Positions 1-7,086 of a stretch of 7,659 bases of DNA are shown here, in pieces. The DNA is from DSAR01 sp034437315. Lineage in GTDB: Bacteria; Chloroflexota; Anaerolineae; B4-G1. Under the pieces are notes generated by a model, which was given only the letters and a program-made list of their open reading frames with translations, was not told the origin of the DNA and did no database searches. The stretch's first letter is position 1. The number at the start of each line of letters is the position of its first letter. The stretch spans positions 1 through 7,659 of the forward strand of contig DAOTUC010000053.1 of NCBI GenBank assembly GCA_034437315.1, written 5' to 3'. The position numbers and the translations under genes were made by a program.

Positions 1-923
1 AACCACATACCGGTCGAATAGCCGCCGTCCAGGTTGAGCGCCACATCCAACGCCAGGTCGGATTCAGCCAGGAAGCGGGCCAGGGCGTGGAGACTGAGGT
101 AGCCCCTTGGGGCGGCGATGAAGAGGACGCGCCCTTGCCGATCCAGCGCCGTCACGGTGCGCCGGGCCGGCCGGCCGTCGTCGGCGTCGGCCGGGAATCC
201 CATCACGCCCCCCGGCTTGACGAGCACCGGGAAGGATTGAATCGCCTGAGCCAGCGGTTCCGCAGCATTGTAAGGCCAATCTTGGAACCAGCGAATGCTC
301 ACCCCGCCGTTAACGTCGACGGCGAACATACCGGCGAAATCGCCGTAAGGGACGCCCCAGGTTTCTCCATCGCTGACCAGCACCCCCACTGTTTCGTCCT
401 CCGGCGTGAAATATCCCCCGTTGACCACCAGCATCGGCGGTGGATTCAAACGCTTGTACCATTGATCGACCGGCATCGGCCGGCCCGGTTCGTAGAGCAC
501 GCGAAAGCGCGCCGTCGCCGGATCGACCCGCACGATGTGCACCCGTTCGACCAGATCGCCGCGTTCGTTCTCGTCTCTACTCTCCACATGGACCCGAATC
601 AGACGAAATTCCGCGCCGGGCCGGAGGGGCAGCCAGCCGCTGTCGACCGGTTCGGGCGTCGCGCTCGGCAATGGCGTGGGCGGCGGGGCTAGCGTGGGCC
701 ACGGTGTGGCAGTCGGGAGCGGGACGGGGGATGGGGGGGGCGTCGGCGTTGGAGGCGGCGGCGTGAGTGAGCAGCCCAATGCCAGAAATAACACCAGGCA
801 CGTGCTGAACAGACGCCAACGGCGCTCTCCCTTGACATCGGTGTGAAAAGAACACGGATTTGCAGGATTAGGGGGATTTTTGTCGCGCGTTGGTCTGCTA
901 TTCACTCTGTAAATCCTGTTCAT
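1..923 (-). CDS. Phosphodiester glycosidase (NAGPA/DUF2233) lipoprotein, 3' end cut by window
   Basis: Reading leftward, the frame encodes a basic stretch (KGERRWR), a hydrophobic segment and a lipobox ending LALGC, with the Cys codon at 773-771. A Pro/Thr-rich tether follows, then a globular domain. Counted from ATG 923, NGGYF lies at residues 168-172, an ARRTVTALD stretch follows, and NLDGGYSTG begins at residue 297, at the window edge. NGGYF, the (A)RT-x-LD stretch and NLDGGxS are hallmarks of the NAGPA/DUF2233 phosphodiester glycosidase fold, which in characterised members cleaves sugar-phosphodiester bonds. The product is probably lipid-anchored outside the membrane; its substrate is unknown. 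The start is uncertain. ATG 923, GTG 905 and GTG 956 are in frame but lie within a repeat element and give an unusually long, non-signal-like N-terminus. No ATG, GTG or TTG occurs in frame near the expected start around 839. The family call is firm; the start and whether the gene is expressed are not. Confidence 0.8.
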   Translation of the reverse strand, partial: MNRIYRVNSRPTRDKNPPNPANPCSFHTDVKGERRWRLFSTCLVLFLALGCSLTPPPPTPTPPPSPVPLPTATPWPTLAPPPTPLPSATPEPVDSGWLPLRPGAEFRLIRVHVESRDENERGDLVERVHIVRVDPATARFRVLYEPGRPMPVDQWYKRLNPPPMLVVNGGYFTPEDETVGVLVSDGETWGVPYGDFAGMFAVDVNGGVSIRWFQDWPYNAAEPLAQAIQSFPVLVKPGGVMGFPADADDGRPARRTVTALDRQGRVLFIAAPRGYLSLHALARFLAESDLALDVALNLDGGYSTGMW

Positions 924-971
924 CCGTTGGCCTGGTTTGCAATCCGCAAATCCCACCCGTCCGTGTTCTTT
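847..971. repeat. Compact inverted-repeat element, about 125 bp
   Basis: The outer arms are a perfect 12-base inverted repeat, AAAGAACACGGA at 847-858 and its complement at 960-971. An inner pair continues the arms: GGATTTGCAGGATT (856-869) against AATCCGCAAATCC (941-953), with one base gap and six extra bases on the right side. The interior holds AAATCCTGTTCATCCG, a theme often seen in short dispersed intergenic repeats of environmental bacteria. There is no coding content of its own. It could be a miniature (MITE-like) element, or a long RNA hairpin acting at the end of the signalling operon. No target-site duplication was recognised. Confidence 0.65.
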
Positions 972-981
972 GTATAGCCGC

Positions 982-1611
982 CTAAGTCTCTCCCTCTTCG
1001 CCGATTCGCTGGGCGCATTCCGAGAGTTCTAGCAGGCGCTGCGCTTCCACCGAAAGCCCGCGGGCGCGTTTCATGTACTCGAAGGCCTGGTGGTACAAAT
1101 TGGCGGCGTTCGCCCATTCGTGGGTGAACTCGGCGAGGCGGGCGGCCTGTTCGAGCGCCATTGCCGCCATCTCCCATTTACCCTCGTCGGCGTATTGCGC
1201 GGCCGCTTTCTCCAGATCGACTGGGCGTTGTTTGGGCAAGCGGGTCTCTTTTTCCTCCATCACTCGCTCGATGGTCGGCAGCAATAGATCGTACCAGTTC
1301 GACTTAGGCAGATATTCGTAGAAATCCAACTGGGCCGCGCGGGCTTCCGTCTCCAAAGAGGCATAGCCGGTGAAAATGATCACCCGTAGATCTGGCTGCA
1401 ACTGGCGCAGCATCGCCGCGACCTGGAAACCATCCATATCGGGCATTTTCATGTCCAGCAGCGCCAGGTCAAACGTCGCTTCACGCGCCTCCTCGACCGC
1501 CTCACGCGCGCTGCTGGCGGTCGCCACATCGTAATCGGCCTGTTGGAGATAATCCTCCAGACTCTCCAGGGCCAACAGATCGTCATCCATCACCAATATT
1601 TTCGCTGCCAT
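982..1611 (-). CDS. Response regulator: REC domain with TPR-like helical C-terminus
   Basis: This 209-residue protein starts with a complete receiver domain (about 4-120). It has an acidic pocket D9-D11, phosphoacceptor D53 (LLDMKMPDMDG), switch threonine T81 (IIFTGYAS) and conserved lysine K103 (LPKS). The tail (about 130-209) is all-helical with Ala-rich pairs such as AAAQYADEGKWEMAAMALEQA and WANAANLYHQAFEYM, which resembles tetratricopeptide repeats. There is no helix-turn-helix, GGDEF or other known output domain, so the signal is probably passed by protein-protein contact. The start is well supported by GGAGG at 1622-1618, six bases before ATG. It is the last gene of the signalling operon, 63 bases after the REC-kinase stop. 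That gap shows no convincing promoter, so co-transcription is inferred. It is the likely phosphate acceptor for the upstream kinase. Confidence 0.9.
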   Translation of the reverse strand: MAAKILVMDDDLLALESLEDYLQQADYDVATASSAREAVEEAREATFDLALLDMKMPDMDGFQVAAMLRQLQPDLRVIIFTGYASLETEARAAQLDFYEYLPKSNWYDLLLPTIERVMEEKETRLPKQRPVDLEKAAAQYADEGKWEMAAMALEQAARLAEFTHEWANAANLYHQAFEYMKRARGLSVEAQRLLELSECAQRIGEEGET

Positions 1612-1674
1612 ACACCACCTCCAAAAATGTATAAGGGTCTATTAAAAAAGAGAGATGCTTTACCAGGGTATGCG

Positions 1675-2829
1675 TCAAGCGTCCGGCGCGGCCTCGTCGG
1701 CGTGGACCGGTAACTTGACGGTGACCAGTGTACCCTCGTCGATCGTGCTGCGTATCTCAATGTCCCCACCGTGATTTTCGATGTTACGGCGCACGACGTA
1801 AAGGCCCAGGCCGCTGCCTTTGATCCCATTGCGCCAGTCGGAAAAACCGATGCGGAAGATTTTATCCTGCGCATCCGGTGGAATGCCGATTCCCGTATCC
1901 TCAATGTCTACGGCGATCCATGGGTCTTTTTCCCCAGAGGGCAACGTGGTTTCGATGGACCGTGTGCGCACCGTGAGCGTCCCCCCTTCAGGCATCGCCC
2001 GCCCGGCGTTGGTCAGGAGATTGTGAAAGGCTCGCTCTAGCTGGGCCCTGCTCCCGTAGATAGGGGGGATGTCTTCGTCCAGCTCTCGCACGATGCTCAC
2101 GTCTGGATAGGCGTAACGGAATTCCTGAATGAGCCGTTCCAACAAGCGGTGAATGTCCAAAGGTTCCCAGCGCCAGGCCTCGCTGCTGTCCAGGGCGATA
2201 GAGACGTGCCCCAGATCGTCGGCCAGGCGCTTGATGCGGCCCAGAATCTGCCGGATGACCTGGATGGAGCGCTCTCCCTCGGCGTTCCCCTCCACCAACT
2301 GAGATAGCGCCCGCACCCGTTGCGTTAACACGAAATAGGTGGTCCCGCCGATGTCGTGACCGACCTCTCGCGCTAACAGCCGCAGTTCCTCCTCGGCCCG
2401 TTGTTTACGGCGGCGCAGTTCCTGCCATTCGAAACCCCGTTCAATGCGCACGATCCATTGATCCAATGGTTCCGACTTGTTGACGAAATCCTTCGCCCCG
2501 CCCCGCATCGCGGCGACGACGTTTTCGTATACCCCGTAGGCGCTGAGCATAATCACGTAAGTCTGATCGAGCAAGCGCCTATCTTGCATCTCCGCCAGGA
2601 CTTCCATGCCATCTATGCCGGGCATATTGATATCGAGCAACATCACGTCGTAAGATTTCTCTTTCAACGCCTCCAGCGCTTTTTCGCCGCTGGGGACGGC
2701 ATCGACCTCCCATCCCTGGGCCGCAAAAGAAGGGTTGTTGAGAAATGCGACGATCTCCTCGCGAAAGAAAGGCTCATCATCCACGGCCAGAATCGTTTTA
2801 GGCTCGTTCTGCACGTTATTTTTCTCCAT
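1675..2829 (-). CDS. Hybrid REC-histidine kinase
   Basis: This cytoplasmic protein of 384 residues has no membrane segment. The N-terminal receiver (about 11-130) has D17/D18, phosphoacceptor D66 (LLDINMPGIDG), S96 and K118. A coiled-coil-like charged linker (about 136-152) leads to a dimerisation helix with the candidate phosphorylated H158 (REVGHDIGG). The ATPase domain (about 225-375) looks intact: N-box around N270/N274 (HNLLTNAGRAM), G1 DTGIGIP at 311-317, and G2 GSGLGL at 338-343. The start at 2829 is preferred over the longer ATG at 2892, because it begins just after the upstream TGA (2837-2835) with GAGGA in front, and the extra 21 residues would overlap the GAF gene. The near-abutting arrangement suggests translational coupling. 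The H-box lacks the usual HE/HD-x-R-x-P pattern, so the substrate-docking face may be unusual. Family knowledge suggests the N-terminal REC regulates the kinase. Confidence 0.9.
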   Translation of the reverse strand: MEKNNVQNEPKTILAVDDEPFFREEIVAFLNNPSFAAQGWEVDAVPSGEKALEALKEKSYDVMLLDINMPGIDGMEVLAEMQDRRLLDQTYVIMLSAYGVYENVVAAMRGGAKDFVNKSEPLDQWIVRIERGFEWQELRRRKQRAEEELRLLAREVGHDIGGTTYFVLTQRVRALSQLVEGNAEGERSIQVIRQILGRIKRLADDLGHVSIALDSSEAWRWEPLDIHRLLERLIQEFRYAYPDVSIVRELDEDIPPIYGSRAQLERAFHNLLTNAGRAMPEGGTLTVRTRSIETTLPSGEKDPWIAVDIEDTGIGIPPDAQDKIFRIGFSDWRNGIKGSGLGLYVVRRNIENHGGDIEIRSTIDEGTLVTVKLPVHADEAAPDA

Positions 2830-2834
2830 TTTCC

Positions 2835-4664
2835 TCAGCTTTCCAACGGCAGATTGAGCGTAAAACAACCTCGTTGTCCGTCGACCTGCCAATTCAACGC
2901 GCCTTTATACTGAGACTCCACCATTTCCTGTGCCATGACCCACTCGAAATGTAAGGGAGATAGGTTTTCCGGCGCGCCCGCATCCGACTCCAGAATGGCC
3001 GAGATAGACGCCGCCTGGGGCGCGTTGGGCGCACACACGTTGGTGCGGATCGTTCGGCCGTCTGTCGACGCCGGCGGCGACGCCGTTGTTATCTTGATCA
3101 ATCCACCGCCCGGTCCCAGGGCCTCCATAGCCAGGCGGAACACGGTGACCAACACGCCAAACATTTCGTTCCGTTCGATGAGCACCGGCGGTAGGTCGCC
3201 ATAAGCGGCCCGTATCTCCACTTGGCGCCGCTGTCGCTCGGCGGCTAACCAGATCAGCGCCTCGCGCACCACCTCGTTCCACTGCGTCGATTTGCGGGTG
3301 AAGCCGACTCGTTGAGAGGATTTCAATAGCTCTAGCAACCTGTCACTGACGTCGTTAAGGCTGTCCCTGATGATGCCCAGCCGTCGAGGCGCCGATGTGC
3401 GTATTTCTTCCGCTCTCTCATCTTCGCAGGCGTCCAGGATACTCCGCAAGTCTCGATCCAGATTGTTGACCGCCAACCGGGCCACGGCCAAAGGATTGGA
3501 CGTTTCGTGCAGGATGCGTTGCGCCAGCGCGCCAAATGAGGCGACCCGCTGCATACGCATCGTCGTGATGCCCACCTCGTGCAACGTCTTGAGATAACGC
3601 GCGCCTTCCAGAACGCCGCCGATGGCGGTGGAGAGCAGGCGGAGATACCCCTCATCGTCGTCGGTGAACCAATCCCGGTGACCGGGGCTGCTGGGAATTT
3701 TGTTGATCAGTTCCAGCGTCCCTAACACCTCGTTGCCCAGGCGCAGGGGAACACCGATGAAGGAGCGATAGACGCCTGAGGGGAGATGTGAGGCGACCTC
3801 GTCGGCCAAGGGGTCCCGCCATTCGTGGGCCACGGATGTATCTCGAATCTGGACCGTCGTGCCTGATTGGGTGATGTGACCCGTCAGTCCCTCGCCTAGC
3901 GTGCAGGTCAATTGGTTGACCAACGTCTCTGGTAGGCCGCTGGCTGCTCGTAGCCTGAGCAGGTGGACATTGTCCTCGACTCGGAGGTAGATTTGACAAG
4001 CCTCGGTGCGGAAACCGTCGCGGACGCGATTGACCACGACTTGTAACATCTCGTTGATGGGGCGGCGCGGGTCCAATTCGCTACTGATGTCCAGGAGCAA
4101 CCAGAAATAACGCGCGCGTCGCTTCTCCCGCTCGTATCGCTGAGAATTCTCGATGGCGATGCTGACCAACCGGGCGACGTGTCGCAGCAAATTCTCATCC
4201 CGCTGGTGAAATGTCCCCTCCTTGCCGGAGACCCGCAACACGCCCAACACACTCGTCCCATCTCGTGAGAGGATCGGCACGCCCAGGTACGGACGACCCG
4301 GCTTGGCGCTGATCTCGGAGTATTTCTTGCTCCAGGTCAGGTCATCGGCGATGTGATGCAGTTCCTCAACGTCGCGGACGTTGGCGATGCGCAGCGGGCG
4401 GCCGCTTTTGGCGATCCAACCGGTTAACCCCTCGCCCGGTTCGTATTCGATGCGTCTTTCGGGCATCTTCTCCCGCTCCAGGAGGCCGGTGGTGCCCCGC
4501 AGGACGTAGCGGCCGGTGATGTCGTCGCGCAGAAAGATGGACGATCCCTCCGCTGCGATCCGGTCGCGCGCGTATTGCACCACCAGCGCCATCAGCCGGT
4601 CGCGATTCAACTCGCTATAGATTTCTAATAGTTCTTGATCAAATCCTGTGATATCGTTCATCAT
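2835..4664 (-). CDS. Double-GAF sensor with degenerate histidine-kinase core
   Basis: This protein of 609 residues has no membrane segment. It holds two GAF domains, about 12-176 and 200-358, each with the GEGLTG...SG signature (GEGLTGWIAKSG near 77-88, GEGLTGHITQSG near 257-268) and a YLGVPI or FIGVPL strand. A helical dimerisation region follows with H386 in the motif HETSNPL, which fits a HisKA H-box. The last 150 residues align in position with an ATPase domain, but the N-box region (MFGVLVTVFRLAMEAL, 501-516) has no Asn. No DxGxG or GxGLGL motif is present. ATP binding is therefore doubtful. It could act as a GAF sensor whose His is phosphorylated by the next gene's kinase, or as an allosteric partner. 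The ATG at 4664 is followed at once by a second ATG (4661). An in-frame TAA seven codons upstream fixes the N-terminus, and the ribosome binding site is weak. It is first in the operon, behind a clear promoter. Confidence 0.9.
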   Translation of the reverse strand: MMNDITGFDQELLEIYSELNRDRLMALVVQYARDRIAAEGSSIFLRDDITGRYVLRGTTGLLEREKMPERRIEYEPGEGLTGWIAKSGRPLRIANVRDVEELHHIADDLTWSKKYSEISAKPGRPYLGVPILSRDGTSVLGVLRVSGKEGTFHQRDENLLRHVARLVSIAIENSQRYEREKRRARYFWLLLDISSELDPRRPINEMLQVVVNRVRDGFRTEACQIYLRVEDNVHLLRLRAASGLPETLVNQLTCTLGEGLTGHITQSGTTVQIRDTSVAHEWRDPLADEVASHLPSGVYRSFIGVPLRLGNEVLGTLELINKIPSSPGHRDWFTDDDEGYLRLLSTAIGGVLEGARYLKTLHEVGITTMRMQRVASFGALAQRILHETSNPLAVARLAVNNLDRDLRSILDACEDERAEEIRTSAPRRLGIIRDSLNDVSDRLLELLKSSQRVGFTRKSTQWNEVVREALIWLAAERQRRQVEIRAAYGDLPPVLIERNEMFGVLVTVFRLAMEALGPGGGLIKITTASPPASTDGRTIRTNVCAPNAPQAASISAILESDAGAPENLSPLHFEWVMAQEMVESQYKGALNWQVDGQRGCFTLNLPLES

Positions 4665-4716
4665 TTGCCGATCTACGCGGACGCATTACGTCTGGGGCTG
4701 GTTGGGAAGGTAAAAA

Positions 4717-4745
4717 ATTCTACTCCGGCGTTGGGATAAAGTCAA
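4717..4745 (-). promoter_or_regulatory. Sigma70-type promoter of the signalling operon
   Basis: On the minus strand, TTGACT (4745-4740) is followed after exactly 17 bases by TAGAAT (4722-4717). Each hexamer matches the consensus at five of six bases at optimal spacing, with an AT-rich run just after the -10. Transcription would begin near 4710, leaving a leader of about 45 bases before ATG 4664. Confidence 0.7.
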
Positions 4746-4764
4746 ATGGCCCTTGCTCGTCGTA

Positions 4765-4790
4765 ACAAATTCAGAGCACAAATTCAGAGC
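4765..4790. repeat. Perfect tandem 13-base direct repeat, possible operator
   Basis: ACAAATTCAGAGC occurs twice with no gap (4765-4777 and 4778-4790). On the minus strand it reads GCTCTGAATTTGT. The pair ends 19 bases upstream of the -35 box, where activators often bind. It begins only 14 bases past the hypD stop. Two adjacent identical sites suggest cooperative binding by a regulator, but a chance slippage duplication is possible. Confidence 0.6.
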
Positions 4791-4807
4791 GGAGGTTGCC
4801 CTTGCAT

Positions 4808-5923
4808 TCACGCTGGGAGCGGGTCGGCCTCCCGTGCGCTGTAGCGATAGTAGGCGGCGCAGGCCCCCTCGGCGCTGACCATGCAGGGCCCGACCGGGTT
4901 CTGCGGCGTGCAGACCTGGGCGAACAGCGCGCAAGCCGGTGGGCGCAACACCCCCCGCAGCACCTCGCCGCACTGGCAACCGGGATGCTCGCGCGGCGGC
5001 GCGACCTCAGTTGGGAAGACGCGGGCCGCGTCTCGGTGGGCCAGCGCTTCCCGGATGGTCAGGCCGCTATTGGGAATGACGCCCATGCCGCGCCATTCGA
5101 CGGCGGAGACCTCGAAGGCCTCTTCCAATGCCTGGCGGGCGGCCGGGTTCCCCGCCGGGCGCACGCTGCGGGCGTAGGCGTTATCGACGGCCGGGGCGTC
5201 CTGCTCAATCATCTCCACCAGGGCCAGGATCGCCCGCAGGAGATCCAGCGGCTCGAAACCGGCGATGGCGCAGGGGATGTCGTAGCGTTCGGGCAAGAAA
5301 CGCCAGGCCGCGGCGCCGATGATGGTCGTGACGTGCCCGGGGCCGATAATGCCGGAGAGATTGACCTCGCCGGCGTCAAGGATGGCGCGGGTCGCGGGCG
5401 GCGTCAGTTTGTGGGTGCTGTAGACGTAGAAGTTGTCCAGCCCCTCGGCCTCGGCCGCCAGCAGCGCCGAGGCGACCATCGGCGCGGTGGTCTCGAATCC
5501 CACTCCCAGGAAGACAACGGGCCGCGCCGGGTTCCGCCGGGCGACTTGCAGGGCGTCCAGGGGGGAGTAGACCACGCGCACGTCGGCGCCCTCCGCCTTG
5601 GCCTGGGCCAGCGAGGAGCGGCTGCCCGGCACGCGGATCATATCGCCAAACGTCGTCAAGATGACGTCGGGTGTGTGGGCCAGCCCGATGGCCCGGTCCA
5701 GGTCGGCGGCGGCGGTGACGCAGACCGGGCAGCCCGGCCCAGAGCAGAGCGTGATCGTCTCGGGCAGCACGTCGGGCAGGCCCAGACGCAGGATGGCGTG
5801 GGTGTGCCCGCCGCAGAATTCCATCAGCCGCGCGGGGCGGGTGGAACGGGCGTGGATGACCTCGACGACGGCGCGGGCTGCGGCCGGGTCGCGGAATTGG
5901 TCGACGAACAGCTCTTGGCTCAC
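4808..5923 (-). CDS. hypD: HypD, NiFe-hydrogenase maturation iron-sulfur protein
   Basis: This 371-residue protein is a full-length, clear HypD. HypD works with HypC as the scaffold on which the Fe(CN)2CO group of NiFe-hydrogenases is assembled, with cyanide delivered by HypE/HypF. The functional Cys residues are present: C37 in MEFCGGHTH, and C65 and C68 in GPGCPVC. The C-terminal cysteines expected for the 4Fe-4S cluster region are also there (C316, C318, C331, C338, C347, C355). Other family stretches include FGDMIRVPGS, VFLGVGFETTAP and GIIGPGHVTTIIG. The start is GTG, overlapping the upstream lipoprotein TGA as GTGA (5920-5923). GGAGG (5938-5934) lies ten bases ahead, a slightly long gap. 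No hypA, B, C, E, F or hydrogenase gene is visible on either side, although hypE usually sits next to hypD. The cell probably has the rest elsewhere. Confidence 0.97.
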   Translation of the reverse strand: MSQELFVDQFRDPAAARAVVEVIHARSTRPARLMEFCGGHTHAILRLGLPDVLPETITLCSGPGCPVCVTAAADLDRAIGLAHTPDVILTTFGDMIRVPGSRSSLAQAKAEGADVRVVYSPLDALQVARRNPARPVVFLGVGFETTAPMVASALLAAEAEGLDNFYVYSTHKLTPPATRAILDAGEVNLSGIIGPGHVTTIIGAAAWRFLPERYDIPCAIAGFEPLDLLRAILALVEMIEQDAPAVDNAYARSVRPAGNPAARQALEEAFEVSAVEWRGMGVIPNSGLTIREALAHRDAARVFPTEVAPPREHPGCQCGEVLRGVLRPPACALFAQVCTPQNPVGPCMVSAEGACAAYYRYSAREADPLPA

Positions 5924-7023
5924 CGCGCGTACACCTCCCAGACGCTGCCCGTCGCCCTCAGGTGGTAGATTGTGCCGTCGATGCCCGCCAGCAGGGTGTA
6001 ATGGGCGTGCATACCCATTCCCCTGTAGCTTTGCATCCAGGTTTGGTATCCTCGCTCCGGCGCTGTGGCCCAGCCGATACGGTCGCGGACGAAATCGTTC
6101 TCCCGCCAGACCAATCCGAAACCGCGCACCGGTTGGTAAAGCCCCGACGGCGGCGTGATGTTGGGGTCGCTTTCCTGGTCGCCCTCCACGAAGCGGTCGG
6201 CGTAGGTCTCGTAAGGGGCCGGATTATTGCCCAGGGGATAATAGAACACGTAGATTGTATCGACGGCGCCCACCCAGATCATAAAGCCGTTCTCGAACGA
6301 CTGCTGGGCGGCCTGGCTGTAAATGGCCTCTGTGGGGCAGGCGGAGGCCAGCGGCGGCGGTTCCGCCAACGCCTCGACCCAGGGATGGGGGCAGGTGATG
6401 GTCAATTGTATCTCGGCCTCGTCGGCGCCGGCGTCGTTCTCCACGATCAGCGTGATCACGCCGTCGCCGGTCGGTTTGATGGTCACCGCGTCGCCGTTGG
6501 GGTCGAGCGGGCCAGGCGCGTAGGCCATGACCGCCTCGTGGGTTACCCATTGGACGACAGCCTCGGTTCCGCCGGTCGCCTGCCAGAAGAGCGTCACCTC
6601 TTCCCCCTCGACGATGTTCGTGCGGCCGGCGGTGAATGAGATGATCTCGGGGGGCGCGGCGGTCCCGCTCGTGGGCGTGGGGGTGGCGCATTCAGTCCCG
6701 CACCCACCGGGGCACTCGCCGGGGCAGTAGTAGACCTCGTTCTCGGTGCAGGGCGGCGGTGTGCACACCGCCATCGGTGTGTCGGTCGGGCCGACGGTGA
6801 CCGGCGTCGCCGTGGGCGGTATAGGCGTGGGGGATGACGTCGCTTCCGTGGGCGTCGATTCGCCGGACGTCGGTGTGTCGGTAGGTTGGGGCGTGTCTGT
6901 TGCATCGCTGGCGATTGTCTGTTCCGTGGGGCGGCTCGGTTGGGGCGCGTTGCAGGCCAGGGCGCTGACGATCAACGTGATTAAAACCAATACCGGTGTG
7001 ATTGAGCGGTTAAATTTGGACAT
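5920..7023 (-). CDS. Secreted lipoprotein with Cys-rich linker, Ig-like domain and C-terminal aromatic domain
   Basis: This protein of 367 residues has a signal peptide (basic N-end, then VLVLITLIVSALAC) and lipid-anchor Cys at 24. A Thr/Pro tether runs to about 85. A short Cys-rich patch (about 87-112) contains YYCPGECPGGCGTEC. An Ig/bacterial-surface-like beta domain follows (about 124-210, from PEIISFTAGRTNIVEGEEVTLFW). The C-terminal domain (about 230-367) is rich in Trp, Tyr and Gly, with GLYQPVRGFGLVWR and DRIGWAT, a pattern I associate with Chloroflexota surface proteins. No catalytic motif was recognised, so a wall-facing binding or structural role is inferred. ATG 7023 is chosen over the longer ATG 7083 because AGGAG (7035-7031) sits seven bases ahead and the signal peptide then starts properly. 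Its TGA overlaps the hypD GTG, implying translational coupling. Confidence 0.85.
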   Translation of the reverse strand: MSKFNRSITPVLVLITLIVSALACNAPQPSRPTEQTIASDATDTPQPTDTPTSGESTPTEATSSPTPIPPTATPVTVGPTDTPMAVCTPPPCTENEVYYCPGECPGGCGTECATPTPTSGTAAPPEIISFTAGRTNIVEGEEVTLFWQATGGTEAVVQWVTHEAVMAYAPGPLDPNGDAVTIKPTGDGVITLIVENDAGADEAEIQLTITCPHPWVEALAEPPPLASACPTEAIYSQAAQQSFENGFMIWVGAVDTIYVFYYPLGNNPAPYETYADRFVEGDQESDPNITPPSGLYQPVRGFGLVWRENDFVRDRIGWATAPERGYQTWMQSYRGMGMHAHYTLLAGIDGTIYHLRATGSVWEVYAR

Positions 7024-7086
7024 CGTGCGTCTCCTTATGTTGACGTCACTATTGGATACTTTTTCTTTTGCCACGAATTTCACGAA

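Noticed and set aside
87..692. Plus-strand open frame of 201 codons
   Set aside because: It is antisense to the glycosidase-family lipoprotein, whose NGGYF and NLDGGYS motifs fix the true strand and frame.
577..855. Minus-strand frame of 92 codons at the start of the glycosidase gene
   Set aside because: It is out of frame with the lipobox and domain motifs and shows no coherent protein features.
1612..1674. Promoter or terminator in the gap before the response regulator
   Set aside because: TTGACG and TATACA occur but at the wrong spacing, and the T-run near 1642 is not preceded by a credible GC hairpin.
2401..2913. Plus-strand open frame of 170 codons
   Set aside because: It is antisense to the receiver domain of the REC-kinase, with no ribosome binding site or family match recognised.
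4796..5968. Long open frame on the plus strand (390 codons)
   Set aside because: It lies opposite hypD, which has unmistakable family motifs. The plus-strand translation is low-complexity, rich in Gly, Arg and Asp, and typical of antisense frames in GC-rich genes.
5962..6639. Plus-strand open frame of 225 codons
   Set aside because: It is antisense to the lipoprotein gene, and its translation shows no recognisable domain.
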